From Pseudomonadota bacterium (GTDB lineage: Bacteria; Myxococcota; Myxococcia; Myxococcales; Anaeromyxobacteraceae): 16,051 bases of DNA. Positions within the stretch are counted from its first letter, which is position 1; each line of letters opens with the position of its first letter. Below are positions 6,439 to 15,982 of the stretch, one piece after another. A program made the translations under genes and the position numbers. The stretch spans positions 1-16,051 of the forward strand of contig JAEZXM010000434.1 of the NCBI GenBank assembly GCA_023419875.1. The letters are read 5' to 3'. The notes beneath the pieces were generated by a model. That model saw only the letters and a list, made by a program, of their open reading frames with translations, was not told the DNA's origin and searched no databases.

Positions 6439-8105
6439 TACACCCCGGCCTGCGCGATGACCTCCTCGATCGTCTCGAGCGACGCGGGCTTGGTCACGTG
6501 ACGGTCGAAGCCGCTTTCGCTGGACCGCCGGACGTCCTCGAGCTGGGCGTAGCCGCTCAGCGCGACGAGCCAGGGGCGGCCGGTGAGCCGGTCCGCGCGA
6601 AGCGCCTTCGCGAACTCGAACCCGCTCATCCCGGGCAGCCCGAGATCACAGAGGATCACCTCCGGCTGGAACGCGCGCGCGAGGGAGAGGCCGGCGTGAC
6701 CGTCGGAGGCCACGCGGACGTCGTGTCCCGCGAGCGCGAGCAGGTCCTCGAGGCTATGGGCCGCGTCGTCGTTGTCCTCCACGATGAGCACCCGCCGGCG
6801 CTCGGACGGACGTGGCGAACGCTGGGCGCGCACCGGCGCCCGCGGCTCCGGCGCGAGCGGGAGGCGGACCGTGAATACCGAGCCCCGGCCCGGCTCGCTG
6901 GCCACGGAGATCGTACCGCCGTGCAGCTCGACGATCCCCTTCACCGTGGCGAGCCCGAGCCCGAGGCCGCCGCGCGATCGATCGAGCGACTGCGAGCCCT
7001 GGCTGAACGGCTGGAAGAGGTGGCGCATCAACGCCTCGTCCATCCCGATGCCGTCGTCGCGGATGACGAGGAGGGCGTCCCTGCGGCCGTGCTCGAGCGA
7101 GACGTGTACCCGTCCGCCCGGGTCGGTGAACTTGAGCGCGTTCGCGAGCAGGTTTCCGAGCACCTGGACGAGGCGGGAGGCGTCCCCATCCACCCAGCAC
7201 GGCTCAGGCGGGACTGAGGCCCCGAGCCCGACGCCCCGCTCCTCGAACGCCGCCGCGTGATCCTCGACGGTGCTCCGGACCAGCTCGCCCAGCTCGAGCG
7301 GCTCGGGGTGAAGCTGGATCTTCCCCCGCGCCACCCGCGCCACGTCGAGCAGGTCGTCCACGATCCGCGTGAGGTGCTTGAGCTGCCGATCGACGATCGC
7401 GAGCGCCGCGCCCGCCTTCTCGCTGCCGGGGGCGACGGCGTGCAGCAGGGCGAGCGCGTTCCCGATGGGCGCGAGCGGGTTCCGGAGCTCGTGGGAGAGC
7501 GCGGCGAGGAACTCGTCCTTGCGGCGCGCCTCCTCGCGGAGCGCCTCCTCGGCGCGCCGGCGCGCGGTCATGTCCTCGAGGGCCACGAGCGCGGTGGGCG
7601 CCGAACCGCGGTCGAGCGCCGTGCCGGTCAACCGCCCCCAGAGCTCCCCGCCCCCCGTCCTGAAAAGAACGTCCTGGGTCGCGCTCCGGGTGTCGTCGGA
7701 GGGCTGCGTCAGCACTGAGACGAGGAACTTCTCGAACGCTCTCTGGTCTCGGAGCGAAACGTGCGAGGCGAGCGGGCGACCGGCGAGGCTCCCCCGCTCG
7801 TGCCCGAGGAGCCGCGCCGCGGCGAAGTTGCACTGAAGGACCGTGCCCTCGTGGGAGAGCACGAAGTAGCCGATCGGCGCGTACTCGAACAGCTCGGTGT
7901 ACCGGGCGAGGAGCTTCTCCGCCTCGAGCCGCGACGTGCGCAGCTCGTCGTTCTGCATCTCCAGCTCCACCTGGTGCACCTGAAGCTCGTGGAGGAGGCG
8001 CTCGTCATGCCCATCCGGGCGGCCACCGGCAGGCCGGCCAGACGCCTCCCGCACGCGCTTCTCGGCGCGCCGGCGCAGCTCTGATCGGCCCGTGCGCGAC
8101 TTCAC
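6438..8105 (-). CDS. PAS-histidine kinase-REC hybrid, translationally coupled to CheB-CheR
   Basis: A 555-residue soluble protein. The amino-terminal helix holds the pattern LLHELQVHQVELEMQNDEL (residues 37-55), common before PAS domains in orphan sensor kinases. A PAS domain follows at about 66-185. The HisKA domain has H205 (LAALSHELRNPLAPIG), and the ATPase domain (about 310-430) has N-box NLLANALKF, G1 RDDGIGM, F-box LFQPFSQ and G2 GLGLGLATVKG. A carboxyl receiver domain (about 440-555) has D487 (ILCDLGLPGMSG) and a VTKP lysine. The GTG start at 8105 overlaps the TGA of the CheB-CheR gene in the arrangement GTGA, with GAGGAG 10 bases upstream. This frame stays open far upstream across the CheB-CheR gene, but that is a shadow. 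It is probably the kinase partner of the CheB-CheR-PAS protein, which in other bacteria is often fused to such a kinase. Confidence 0.92.
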   Translation of the reverse strand: MKSRTGRSELRRRAEKRVREASGRPAGGRPDGHDERLLHELQVHQVELEMQNDELRTSRLEAEKLLARYTELFEYAPIGYFVLSHEGTVLQCNFAAARLLGHERGSLAGRPLASHVSLRDQRAFEKFLVSVLTQPSDDTRSATQDVLFRTGGGELWGRLTGTALDRGSAPTALVALEDMTARRRAEEALREEARRKDEFLAALSHELRNPLAPIGNALALLHAVAPGSEKAGAALAIVDRQLKHLTRIVDDLLDVARVARGKIQLHPEPLELGELVRSTVEDHAAAFEERGVGLGASVPPEPCWVDGDASRLVQVLGNLLANALKFTDPGGRVHVSLEHGRRDALLVIRDDGIGMDEALMRHLFQPFSQGSQSLDRSRGGLGLGLATVKGIVELHGGTISVASEPGRGSVFTVRLPLAPEPRAPVRAQRSPRPSERRRVLIVEDNDDAAHSLEDLLALAGHDVRVASDGHAGLSLARAFQPEVILCDLGLPGMSGFEFAKALRADRLTGRPWLVALSGYAQLEDVRRSSESGFDRHVTKPASLETIEEVIAQAGV

Positions 8106-11100
8106 CGTCGCTCGTCTCCTCGGGAGGCATCCGGCAAGCGGAGGTTCTCCACGTCCGTGTGCGTCCCGTACCACCTCACGATGGTCCCTTGCTCGTTCTG
8201 AATGGGGACGGAGCTCGACTTGAACCATCGGAAGGACCCATCCCGGTCGCGAAGCCGGGTCAGGGTGTCGAACGGCGCCCCGGTCCGGATCGCCGCCGAC
8301 CACTCCTCGCGAACGCGTTCGCGGTCCTCCGGATGGACCTGCTCGAGCCAGCCGAACCCCAGGTGCGAGGGGTCCTGGGCTCCCGTGTACTCGGCCCAGC
8401 GCCGGCTCAGAAAATCGCAGGAGCCGTCCGGTCGGCAGCACCACACCAGCGCGGGCACGGAGTCGGCGAGGAGCCGCAGCTCCTCCGCCCGGACGCGGAG
8501 CCCCTCCTCGGTCCCCTTCGTCGCGGAGACGTCGGAGAAGGTGATGACCACGCCGTCGATGACGTTGTCGAGCGTCCGGTAGGGGAGGATCCGGACGTTG
8601 AACCACCGCCCGTCGCGCGTCGAGACCTGCCGCTCCCTGTAGACCAGCGTGCGGAGGACGTCGCGCGCGTCGTCGGCCAGGTCCTCGTACTGCAGCTCGG
8701 AGGCGATGTCGGTGATGGGGCGGCCGGTGTCCGCGGGGATGAGCTTGATGAGCCTGGAGGTGGGGGCGGTGAAGCGCCGGACGAGCAGCTCGCCGTCGAG
8801 GAAGAGGGTCGCGATGTCGGTCGAGTTGAGGAGGTTCTTCATGTCGTTGTTCGAGCGCGACAGCTCGTCGACCTTGGACTGCAGCTCGTGGTTCACGGTC
8901 TGCAGCTCCTCGTTCATCGACTGCATCTCCTCCTTGGACGTGGTCAGCTCCTCGTTGGTGGACTGGAGCTCCTCGTTGGTGGACTGAAGCTCCTCGTTCA
9001 TCGACTTGAGCTCCTCCTGCGAGGTCTGCATCTCCTCGCGGGTGGACTGGAGCTCCTCGTGCGCCTGCTGCAGCTCGGCCTCGAGCGCCGTGACCCGCGC
9101 GCTCGTGGACGCGCGGCGGGTCGGCGGCTCGCCGGTGGACTGCGGCGGCTTCTCGACCTCGTCGAACACGACGATGACCGCGCCGCGCAGCTCCGCGGGC
9201 TGGAGCAGCTTCTGGACGGTGAGGTCCACGATCTGCGTCCCGCCGTTCGTGCCGACCCGCACCCCGCGCACGGTCACGGGCCGGGGCTCCTTCTGCGCCG
9301 CCGAGATCGCCGCCGACAGCTCGTAGCGCAGCCCCTCGCGCGCCATCGCGAAGACGTTCATCGTGGCGCGCCCGACGGCGGGCTCGAAGTACTTCCCGGT
9401 GCGCCCGCTGGTGTAGAGGATGTCGCCGCGCTCGTTGACGAGGACCGAGGTGGGCGCGAAGTGCTGGACGATCACCCGGTCGGCGAGCGTCTGGAGGTTC
9501 GCGCGGGCGCCCGCCAGCTGCTCGGCCTGAGCGGGCCGCGCAGCGCGCCCCCGCGCCGGGGGGTTCACCGCCGACAGGTCGGCCCTGTAGGCGGAGAACA
9601 TCTCGGTGGGGGTCTCGCTCATCACCTCGTCGAGGCGCCGGTACAGGCGGGTCTTGCCGTCGAGCGGCGTGAACAGCGCGCCGAACCCGCCGACGGTCTC
9701 CGCGCTGCCGAGGAAGAGGACGCCGCTCGGGTTCAGCGCGTAGTGGAAGAGCGGGATGAGCTTCTTCTGCACCTCGGGGGCGAGGTAGATGAGGAGGTTC
9801 CGGCACGACAGGATGTCGAGCTTCGTGAAGGGCGGGTCCATGACCAGGTTCTGCGGCGCGAACACCACCGACTCCCGGACGTCCTTGTTCACCCGGTAGC
9901 CGCGCTCGTCCTGCACGAAGAACCGGCGCAGCCGCTCCGCCGAGACGTCGGCGACGATGTTCGCCGGATACAGGCCGTGCCGCGCTCGCTCGATCGCCTC
10001 GCGGTCGAGGTCGGTCGCGAAGACCTGGACGTTGAGGGCCGGCGAATCCTTCCGCTCGTCGATCACCTCCTTGAGGACCATCGCCAGGGAGTACGCCTCC
10101 TCGCCCGTCGAGCACCCCGGGACCCAGGCGCGGATCGTGCCGCCGTCCGGGTGGGCGGCGAGGAGGGCCGGCAGGACCTTCGCCTTGAGGTGGTCCCAGG
10201 CCGGCGGATCGCGGAAGAAGCTCGTGACCCCGATGAGCAGCTCCTTGAACAGGAGGTCGAGCTCCTTGGGGTTCTCCCGCAGGAACCGGACGTAGTTCGG
10301 GAGCTTGTCGATCTGGTGGAGGCCCATCCGGCGCTCGATGCGCCGCAGGACCGTGCTCCGCTTGTAGAGCGAGAAGTCGTTTCCGGTCTGGCTGCGGAGG
10401 AGGACGAAGACCTTCGAGATCGCGTTCGCCTGCCGGTCGCTCTCGAACGGCAGCTCGACGCGCGCCACGTAGTCCGCGTGCCGGTGGTAGGCGACGATCC
10501 GGCCGGGCAGCTCCGACGCGTCCGCGACAACGTCGGCGAGCCCCGCGTCGACGGCGCTCCGGGGCATCCCGTCGAACTTCGCCGACGTGAGCGCCTGGAC
10601 GAAGGTGGCGCCGCCCTTCTCCTTGATGGACCGGAGCCCGAGCGTGCCGTCCGTGCCCATGCCGGAGAGCACCACCGCGATGGCGCGGTCGAGGCGGTCC
10701 TCGGCCAGCGACCGAAAGAAGAAGTCGATCGGGAGGTTCAGGCCCCGCGGTGACACCTGCGGGAGGATGTGCAGGTGGCCGTTCAGCACGGAGAGGTCGC
10801 GGGCGGGGGGGACGACGTAGACGTGATCCGGCTGGACCTCCATCCCCTCCCTCGCCTGCTCGACGGGCATGGAGGTGGCGCGCCGCAGGATGTCGACGAA
10901 CGCCCCGCGGTCTCCCGGGTCGAGGTGCTGGATGACCACGAACGCCATCCCGCTCCTCGCCGGCACGTTCTTCAGAAAGAGCTCCAGCGCCTCGAGGCCT
11001 CCGGCAGAGGAGCCGATCCCGACGATCGGGAACCGCGGAGGCTCCGGCCGGCTCTGAGGTTCGGGTTTTTGCTCGAAGGGCTCCGGCTCGCCGTCGAGGA

Positions 11101-11296
11101 CGGGGAGCCTCGTGGGCTCGGACGCCCCGTGGGGCGGCGGACGGACCTCGGCGCCGTCCCTCCCCGCCGGCTTGCCGTCGCGGGAGGTCTTCCCCTTCGC
11201 CTTTGCCGGTCCGTCGCCGGCCTTCTCTGTGGTGCGCTGTGCGTCGCGGCGCTTCGACGTGCGGCCAGGGCTCTTGCTCGAGTGCTTCCGTTGCAC
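8102..11296 (-). CDS. CheB-CheR-coiled coil-PAS multidomain signalling protein
   Basis: A 1064-residue protein. A basic, disordered leader (about 1-86) precedes a CheB methylesterase domain with an intact triad: S97 (GIGSSAGG), H124 (IQHLDP) and D216 (SGMGTDG). A CheR-type methyltransferase domain (about 285-555) follows, with SLYKRSTVLRRI, the SAM-binding motif VPGCSTGEEAY (392-402), ATDLDREA and RNLLIYL. A PAS-like segment (about 620-725) leads to a heptad coiled coil (about 735-812), then PAS domains at about 815-935 and 940-1055. CheR and CheB domains add and remove methyl groups on receptor glutamates; in these fusions the true substrate is generally unknown. There is no membrane segment. 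The GTG start at 11296 is chosen because AAGGGG sits 6 bases upstream; longer versions from an ATG further upstream read through low-quality sequence. The PAS-kinase-REC gene overlaps its stop by 4 bases. Confidence 0.92.
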   Translation of the reverse strand: MQRKHSSKSPGRTSKRRDAQRTTEKAGDGPAKAKGKTSRDGKPAGRDGAEVRPPPHGASEPTRLPVLDGEPEPFEQKPEPQSRPEPPRFPIVGIGSSAGGLEALELFLKNVPARSGMAFVVIQHLDPGDRGAFVDILRRATSMPVEQAREGMEVQPDHVYVVPPARDLSVLNGHLHILPQVSPRGLNLPIDFFFRSLAEDRLDRAIAVVLSGMGTDGTLGLRSIKEKGGATFVQALTSAKFDGMPRSAVDAGLADVVADASELPGRIVAYHRHADYVARVELPFESDRQANAISKVFVLLRSQTGNDFSLYKRSTVLRRIERRMGLHQIDKLPNYVRFLRENPKELDLLFKELLIGVTSFFRDPPAWDHLKAKVLPALLAAHPDGGTIRAWVPGCSTGEEAYSLAMVLKEVIDERKDSPALNVQVFATDLDREAIERARHGLYPANIVADVSAERLRRFFVQDERGYRVNKDVRESVVFAPQNLVMDPPFTKLDILSCRNLLIYLAPEVQKKLIPLFHYALNPSGVLFLGSAETVGGFGALFTPLDGKTRLYRRLDEVMSETPTEMFSAYRADLSAVNPPARGRAARPAQAEQLAGARANLQTLADRVIVQHFAPTSVLVNERGDILYTSGRTGKYFEPAVGRATMNVFAMAREGLRYELSAAISAAQKEPRPVTVRGVRVGTNGGTQIVDLTVQKLLQPAELRGAVIVVFDEVEKPPQSTGEPPTRRASTSARVTALEAELQQAHEELQSTREEMQTSQEELKSMNEELQSTNEELQSTNEELTTSKEEMQSMNEELQTVNHELQSKVDELSRSNNDMKNLLNSTDIATLFLDGELLVRRFTAPTSRLIKLIPADTGRPITDIASELQYEDLADDARDVLRTLVYRERQVSTRDGRWFNVRILPYRTLDNVIDGVVITFSDVSATKGTEEGLRVRAEELRLLADSVPALVWCCRPDGSCDFLSRRWAEYTGAQDPSHLGFGWLEQVHPEDRERVREEWSAAIRTGAPFDTLTRLRDRDGSFRWFKSSSVPIQNEQGTIVRWYGTHTDVENLRLPDASRGDERR
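8116..8121 (-). promoter_or_regulatory. Ribosome binding site of the overlapping PAS-kinase-REC gene
   Basis: GAGGAG on the minus strand lies 10 bases before the GTG at 8105, inside the end of the CheB-CheR gene. With the GTGA start-stop overlap it supports the GTG start and coupled translation. Confidence 0.55.
8862..9092 (-). repeat. Eleven tandem 21-base units encoding a heptad coiled coil
   Basis: On the plus strand each unit begins AGCTC or ATCTC, at 8862, 8883, 8904, 8925, 8946, 8967, 8988, 9009, 9030, 9051 and 9072, a strict 21-base period. Each unit encodes one heptad of the CheB-CheR protein (variants of EELQSTN, EEMQSMN, EELKSMN). The units at 8946-8966 and 8967-8987 differ at only one base. 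The array joins the middle PAS-like segment to the two carboxyl PAS domains. Confidence 0.9.
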
Positions 11297-11302
11297 GCGG
11301 CA

Positions 11303-11308
11303 CCCCTT
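11303..11308 (-). promoter_or_regulatory. Ribosome binding site of the CheB-CheR gene
   Basis: The minus strand reads AAGGGG, 6 bases before GTG 11296. This decides the start, because no ATG lies close to the beginning of the recognisable protein. Confidence 0.7.
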
Positions 11309-11606
11309 CTCTGATGGTGTACGAAAGATGGTACTAGGCCGTTTTCCGGGGCGCACACGGGACTTTGGAGCGGGGCGAGCGGCTGGAACGCAGGGCATCG
11401 CCGGTGGTCTCGGGTCCGGCGCGCGAGTGGGCACCGCACATCGCCCCTTTCCCGGACAGCGCCCCGCCGTCCGGAAGCGCGGGTGAAGACGCCGGGTGCC
11501 ATGCGACCCCGGGTTCCGTTCGTAGAGGGGAAAACCGAGCAGTTGCGAGCGGATCGCAGGCACCCCAGCTTGCACTCCCAGCGAGGGCCGGCTCGCCCGG
11601 AAAGGC
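11309..11606. other. Divergent intergenic region between the CheB-CheR and PilZ-REC genes
   Basis: About 300 bases separate two genes that point away from each other, so promoters for both must lie here or upstream. It is slightly less GC-rich than the genes near 11320-11345 and near 11530. I see no convincing sigma-70 pair. A GGCAC...TTGCA arrangement at 11559-11574 resembles a sigma-54 site but its spacing is one base too long. Frames running through here are shadows without domain content. Confidence 0.6.
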
Positions 11607-13067
11607 ATGCTCAACCTCGACTGCGTCTGCATCTTCGTCCGGGCGACCGGCGACCGGCTCCGCGCTGCGGAGCGGCTGGTCCTTGCGCTTCCGCAGATCC
11701 TGGGCGAGGCCCTCCTCGACTGCGGGTTCCGCTACCAGGCGGAGGCGAACCTGCTCGGCGTGACCGTTCGTCTGCGCGACGACGCGGAGGCGGAGGCCGC
11801 GCGCGATCGCCTCGCCTTCTGGACGGCGCGGGCGGGTGGGCGGGGGATGGCGCTCCAGGACATGGCTCCGGACGACAAGGCCCGCCTCGAGGCCCACCTC
11901 GGAAAGCCGAGCCACACGCGGTCGGGCGTGTCCGCGGAGGAGCTGTTCGAGGTGGCCGGCGCGTTCTTCACGGAGCTGGGTGCGGGGCCGGATCGCCGGC
12001 GATCCGCCGCCGCGCCACAGCTCGTCATGGACGTGGGCGGGCCGGGGTGGGAGGGCGTCCGCTGGGACGCGGCGGAGCAGGCGCTGTTCGTCGCCGCGCC
12101 GCTCGCTCCGCCCGCGGGAGACGCCGTACCGCTCCTGTTCCGCGTGCCCGGCCGGGAGCATCCGATCCCCGCCCGCGCGACCGTGCTCGAGGTCCGGGCC
12201 CGCGCCGCCGCCGGCCCGGGCTCGCCCGCCGGTTACGTGCTCCGCCTCCACGACGCCCCGCCGGAGCTCCGCGCCGCCCTCGGAGAGCCCGACGCGCCGG
12301 CGGAACGCGACTCGCGCGCCGCCCCGCGCTTCCAGGTGAACGCGCCCGTGAAGGTCTCCGCCCTCGACGAGGCCTCTGCTCCGGCACCCAGCGCCGCGGC
12401 CACCCACCGCGCGCTCGTCGAGTACGCGACCGAGCAGGAGCTCGCGGCCGACTACCTCCAGAACCTCTCCCAGGGCGGGGCCTACGTCCGCACGAGCGCG
12501 CCGCTCGCGGTGGGGACGCCCGTGGAGCTCGATCTGCGGCTCCCGAACGGCGCCGAGCTGCACGCACGCGCGACGGTCGCTTTCGCCGACGCGAACGGCA
12601 TGGGGGTCCGGTTCCAGCTCGACCCGGAGGCGGAGGCGATCCTCTCGAGCGCGATGGCCCACATCTCCGCCCGTGCGCGGCGGGCGCTGGTGATCGACGA
12701 CGACGAGCTCTCGTGCCGGCTGCTGGGCGACGCCCTGCGCGAGCGTGGGTTCGAGGTGCTGACCGCACCGAACGCCGGCGAGGGCCTCTCGGTGCTCGCC
12801 GGCGAGCTCCTCGCCCTCGACCTGCTGGTCACGGACGTCGTCATGCCGGGCATGACCGGCGAGGAGCTCGTGCAGTTCATCCGGAACGCGGGCGGGGAGG
12901 CCGAGCTCGCCATCGTGGGCGTGACGGGGAGCATGGCGGAGGGCCTGGAGGCGCGGCTCGAGGCGGCCGGCGCGGACGCGGTGCTCGAGAAGTCGCTCGG
13001 GCCCGAGCTCATCGCCCAGGCGGCGGACGCGGTGCTGGAGCGGAAGAGAATGGTCGGGCAGGGGTAG
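11607..13067 (+). CDS. PilZ-domain protein with carboxyl receiver domain
   Basis: A 486-residue cytoplasmic protein. A canonical PilZ domain at about 233-350 has both c-di-GMP-binding motifs: RxxxR (R237-AAP-R241, followed by FQVNAPV) and NxSxxG (N286-LSQGG, followed by AYV), ending in GMGVRF. A receiver domain at about 357-485 follows, with acidic D residues (VIDDDELS), phosphoacceptor D410 (LLVTDVVMPGM), VTGS and a late Lys (VLEKS). The first 230 residues contain two segments ending like PilZ domains (GMALQDMAPDDKARLEAHL near 105; GYVLRLHDAPPELRAAL near 210) but without the binding motifs, probably degenerate copies. PilZ domains are c-di-GMP receptors, and phosphorylation of the receiver could alter that response. 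There is no DNA-binding domain. The ATG at 11607 sits just after GGAAAGG, whose spacing is short, so the exact start is less certain. Confidence 0.88.
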   Translation: MLNLDCVCIFVRATGDRLRAAERLVLALPQILGEALLDCGFRYQAEANLLGVTVRLRDDAEAEAARDRLAFWTARAGGRGMALQDMAPDDKARLEAHLGKPSHTRSGVSAEELFEVAGAFFTELGAGPDRRRSAAAPQLVMDVGGPGWEGVRWDAAEQALFVAAPLAPPAGDAVPLLFRVPGREHPIPARATVLEVRARAAAGPGSPAGYVLRLHDAPPELRAALGEPDAPAERDSRAAPRFQVNAPVKVSALDEASAPAPSAAATHRALVEYATEQELAADYLQNLSQGGAYVRTSAPLAVGTPVELDLRLPNGAELHARATVAFADANGMGVRFQLDPEAEAILSSAMAHISARARRALVIDDDELSCRLLGDALRERGFEVLTAPNAGEGLSVLAGELLALDLLVTDVVMPGMTGEELVQFIRNAGGEAELAIVGVTGSMAEGLEARLEAAGADAVLEKSLGPELIAQAADAVLERKRMVGQG

Positions 13068-13134
13068 GACAGGCCCCTTCAGGATTCCCGTTTCGCCCGG
13101 GGCCCTCCGCGCTTAGACTCTCCGGGCGCCCCGC

Positions 13135-14940
<1,806 letters not shown>

Positions 14941-14941
14941 C

Positions 14942-15922
14942 ATGATGCCCGTCCCGATGCGCGCCTTGGCCCTCTCGCTCGCCCTCGCCTTCGCCTTGGC
15001 CGCCTGCTCGCGCGGAGATCTCGCCGCACGGGACCGCCTCTTCGCGCACGAGGAGGGCGACGGCGCTGTCGCCGCCGTCGACCCGGCGCACCCGGAGGCG
15101 GCGCTCGCGCTCGACGCGGACGCGGTCGCAAAGCGGCTCGGCGACTTCGAGTGGAGCGGAGCGGTCGAGTGGTCGGTCGCCCGCCCGTCCGGGCCCACGG
15201 TCCACGTCACCGAGCGTCACGTCCTCCGGCAGGTCGCCTCGGGCGCCTTCGAGGTGCGGGCGGACGTCGATCCGGGGCTCGGCCCGCACGCCGTCAACGG
15301 CAAGCACGTGGTGTGGGTGGGCGGCATGACCTACGCCCGCGCCCTCCCGGCGCCTTTCCGGCAGCGGCCCACCGACCGCGGGAGGGACGCGCGCCGCTAC
15401 CGCGAGGACAGCTTCGGCCTCGTCCGCACGATCGCGGACCTGGTCGGACCGGCGCTCCGGCTCGAGCCTGCGGGCGGCGGCGCGGTCCTGGGCCGCGACG
15501 CGCGCCGCTATCGGTTCGTCCTCGGCGACGCCGTTCCGGAGGGCGAGCGCGCAGCGCCGGCCGGCTTCCGGGCGAACGACGTGGACACGGCGCTCCGGCA
15601 GGGATTCCTGGCGGGGGCGACGGTCATTCGGGCCGAGGGCGAGCTCGACGTCGACGCCGCCACGGGCGCTCCGCTCCGTGCGCGCCTCACCGCGAGCTTC
15701 GACGCACCCTCCTCCGGCAAGGCGGCAGGGCCCAAGGTGACGGTGGTGGTCTCGACCAAGATCGCCGCCCTCGGCGCCGACGTGAAGGCCGTCTCGGCGC
15801 CGGCTGCCTCGCTCCCCGACGAGCGGAAGCCGGCCGGGCCCTCCTCCGCGCTCGAGGCTGCGGGCCTGAAGAAGCGGGGCGAGGAACGGCAGCCTGCGGA
15901 GCCGATAGACGAGGGCGAGTGA
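14942..15922 (+). CDS. Predicted lipoprotein, co-transcribed with hflX
   Basis: A 326-residue protein with a clear lipoprotein signal: a basic start, the hydrophobic run LALSLALAFALAAC and a consensus lipobox with Cys22. The mature protein contains strand-rich segments (WSGAVEWSV, HVLRQVASGAFEVRADVD) and two similar DARRYR sites near residues 151 and 187. It has a polar, Pro/Ala-rich tail ending in an acidic EGE. I do not recognise the family. It probably sits on the periplasmic face of the inner or outer membrane. ATG 14942 lies 1 base after the hflX stop, suggesting coupled translation; in-frame ATGs at 14945 and 14957 are alternatives that keep the same signal. A second lipoprotein gene starts 60 bases after its stop, so the two may act together. 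Confidence 0.85.
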   Translation: MMPVPMRALALSLALAFALAACSRGDLAARDRLFAHEEGDGAVAAVDPAHPEAALALDADAVAKRLGDFEWSGAVEWSVARPSGPTVHVTERHVLRQVASGAFEVRADVDPGLGPHAVNGKHVVWVGGMTYARALPAPFRQRPTDRGRDARRYREDSFGLVRTIADLVGPALRLEPAGGGAVLGRDARRYRFVLGDAVPEGERAAPAGFRANDVDTALRQGFLAGATVIRAEGELDVDAATGAPLRARLTASFDAPSSGKAAGPKVTVVVSTKIAALGADVKAVSAPAASLPDERKPAGPSSALEAAGLKKRGEERQPAEPIDEGE

Positions 15923-15959
15923 GGCAGGCCCGCGCGTGCCCCTCGGGTGCCCGCTGCCT
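15922..15959 (+). terminator. Imperfect hairpin between two lipoprotein genes
   Basis: AGGCAG (15922-15927) pairs with CTGCCT (15954-15959). Inside lies a second stem, GTGCCC/GGGTGC, with two G-T wobbles and a 3-base loop. No T-run follows. It may be an attenuator or terminator between the two genes, or chance in GC-rich DNA. Confidence 0.25.
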
Positions 15960-15982
15960 AGCTTCAGGGCGTGGGGGTTCCG

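Noticed and set aside
8095..8110. Programmed -1 frameshift that could fuse CheB-CheR to the kinase
   Set aside because: The overlap GTGA would need a -1 shift, but no slippery heptamer precedes it (GACGAGCGACGGTGA). Coupled re-initiation is simpler.
8159..10753. 864-residue plus-strand frame opposite the CheB-CheR gene
   Set aside because: Leu/Asp/Glu/Arg-rich shadow of the CheB-CheR codons; no recognisable domain or ribosome site.
8106..11303. The PAS-kinase-REC frame stays open upstream to 11303, giving a 1621-residue reading frame
   Set aside because: The upstream part is Arg/Pro/Ala-rich without domains, while the overlapping frame encodes clear CheB, CheR and PAS domains. High GC removes stops by chance.
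11559..11574. Sigma-54-like GGCAC...TTGCA upstream of the PilZ-REC gene
   Set aside because: There are 11 bases between the GG and GC elements instead of the required 10, and no enhancer-binding regulator is nearby.
13072..13104. Inverted repeat GGCCCC...GGGGCC between the PilZ-REC and hflX genes
   Set aside because: Only 6 bp with a 21-base loop and no T-run; expected by chance at this GC content.
13091..13119. Promoter-like TAGACT (13114-13119) before hflX
   Set aside because: The -10 fit is 4 of 6 and the position for a -35 (TTTCGC) matches poorly, so there is not enough support for a promoter call.
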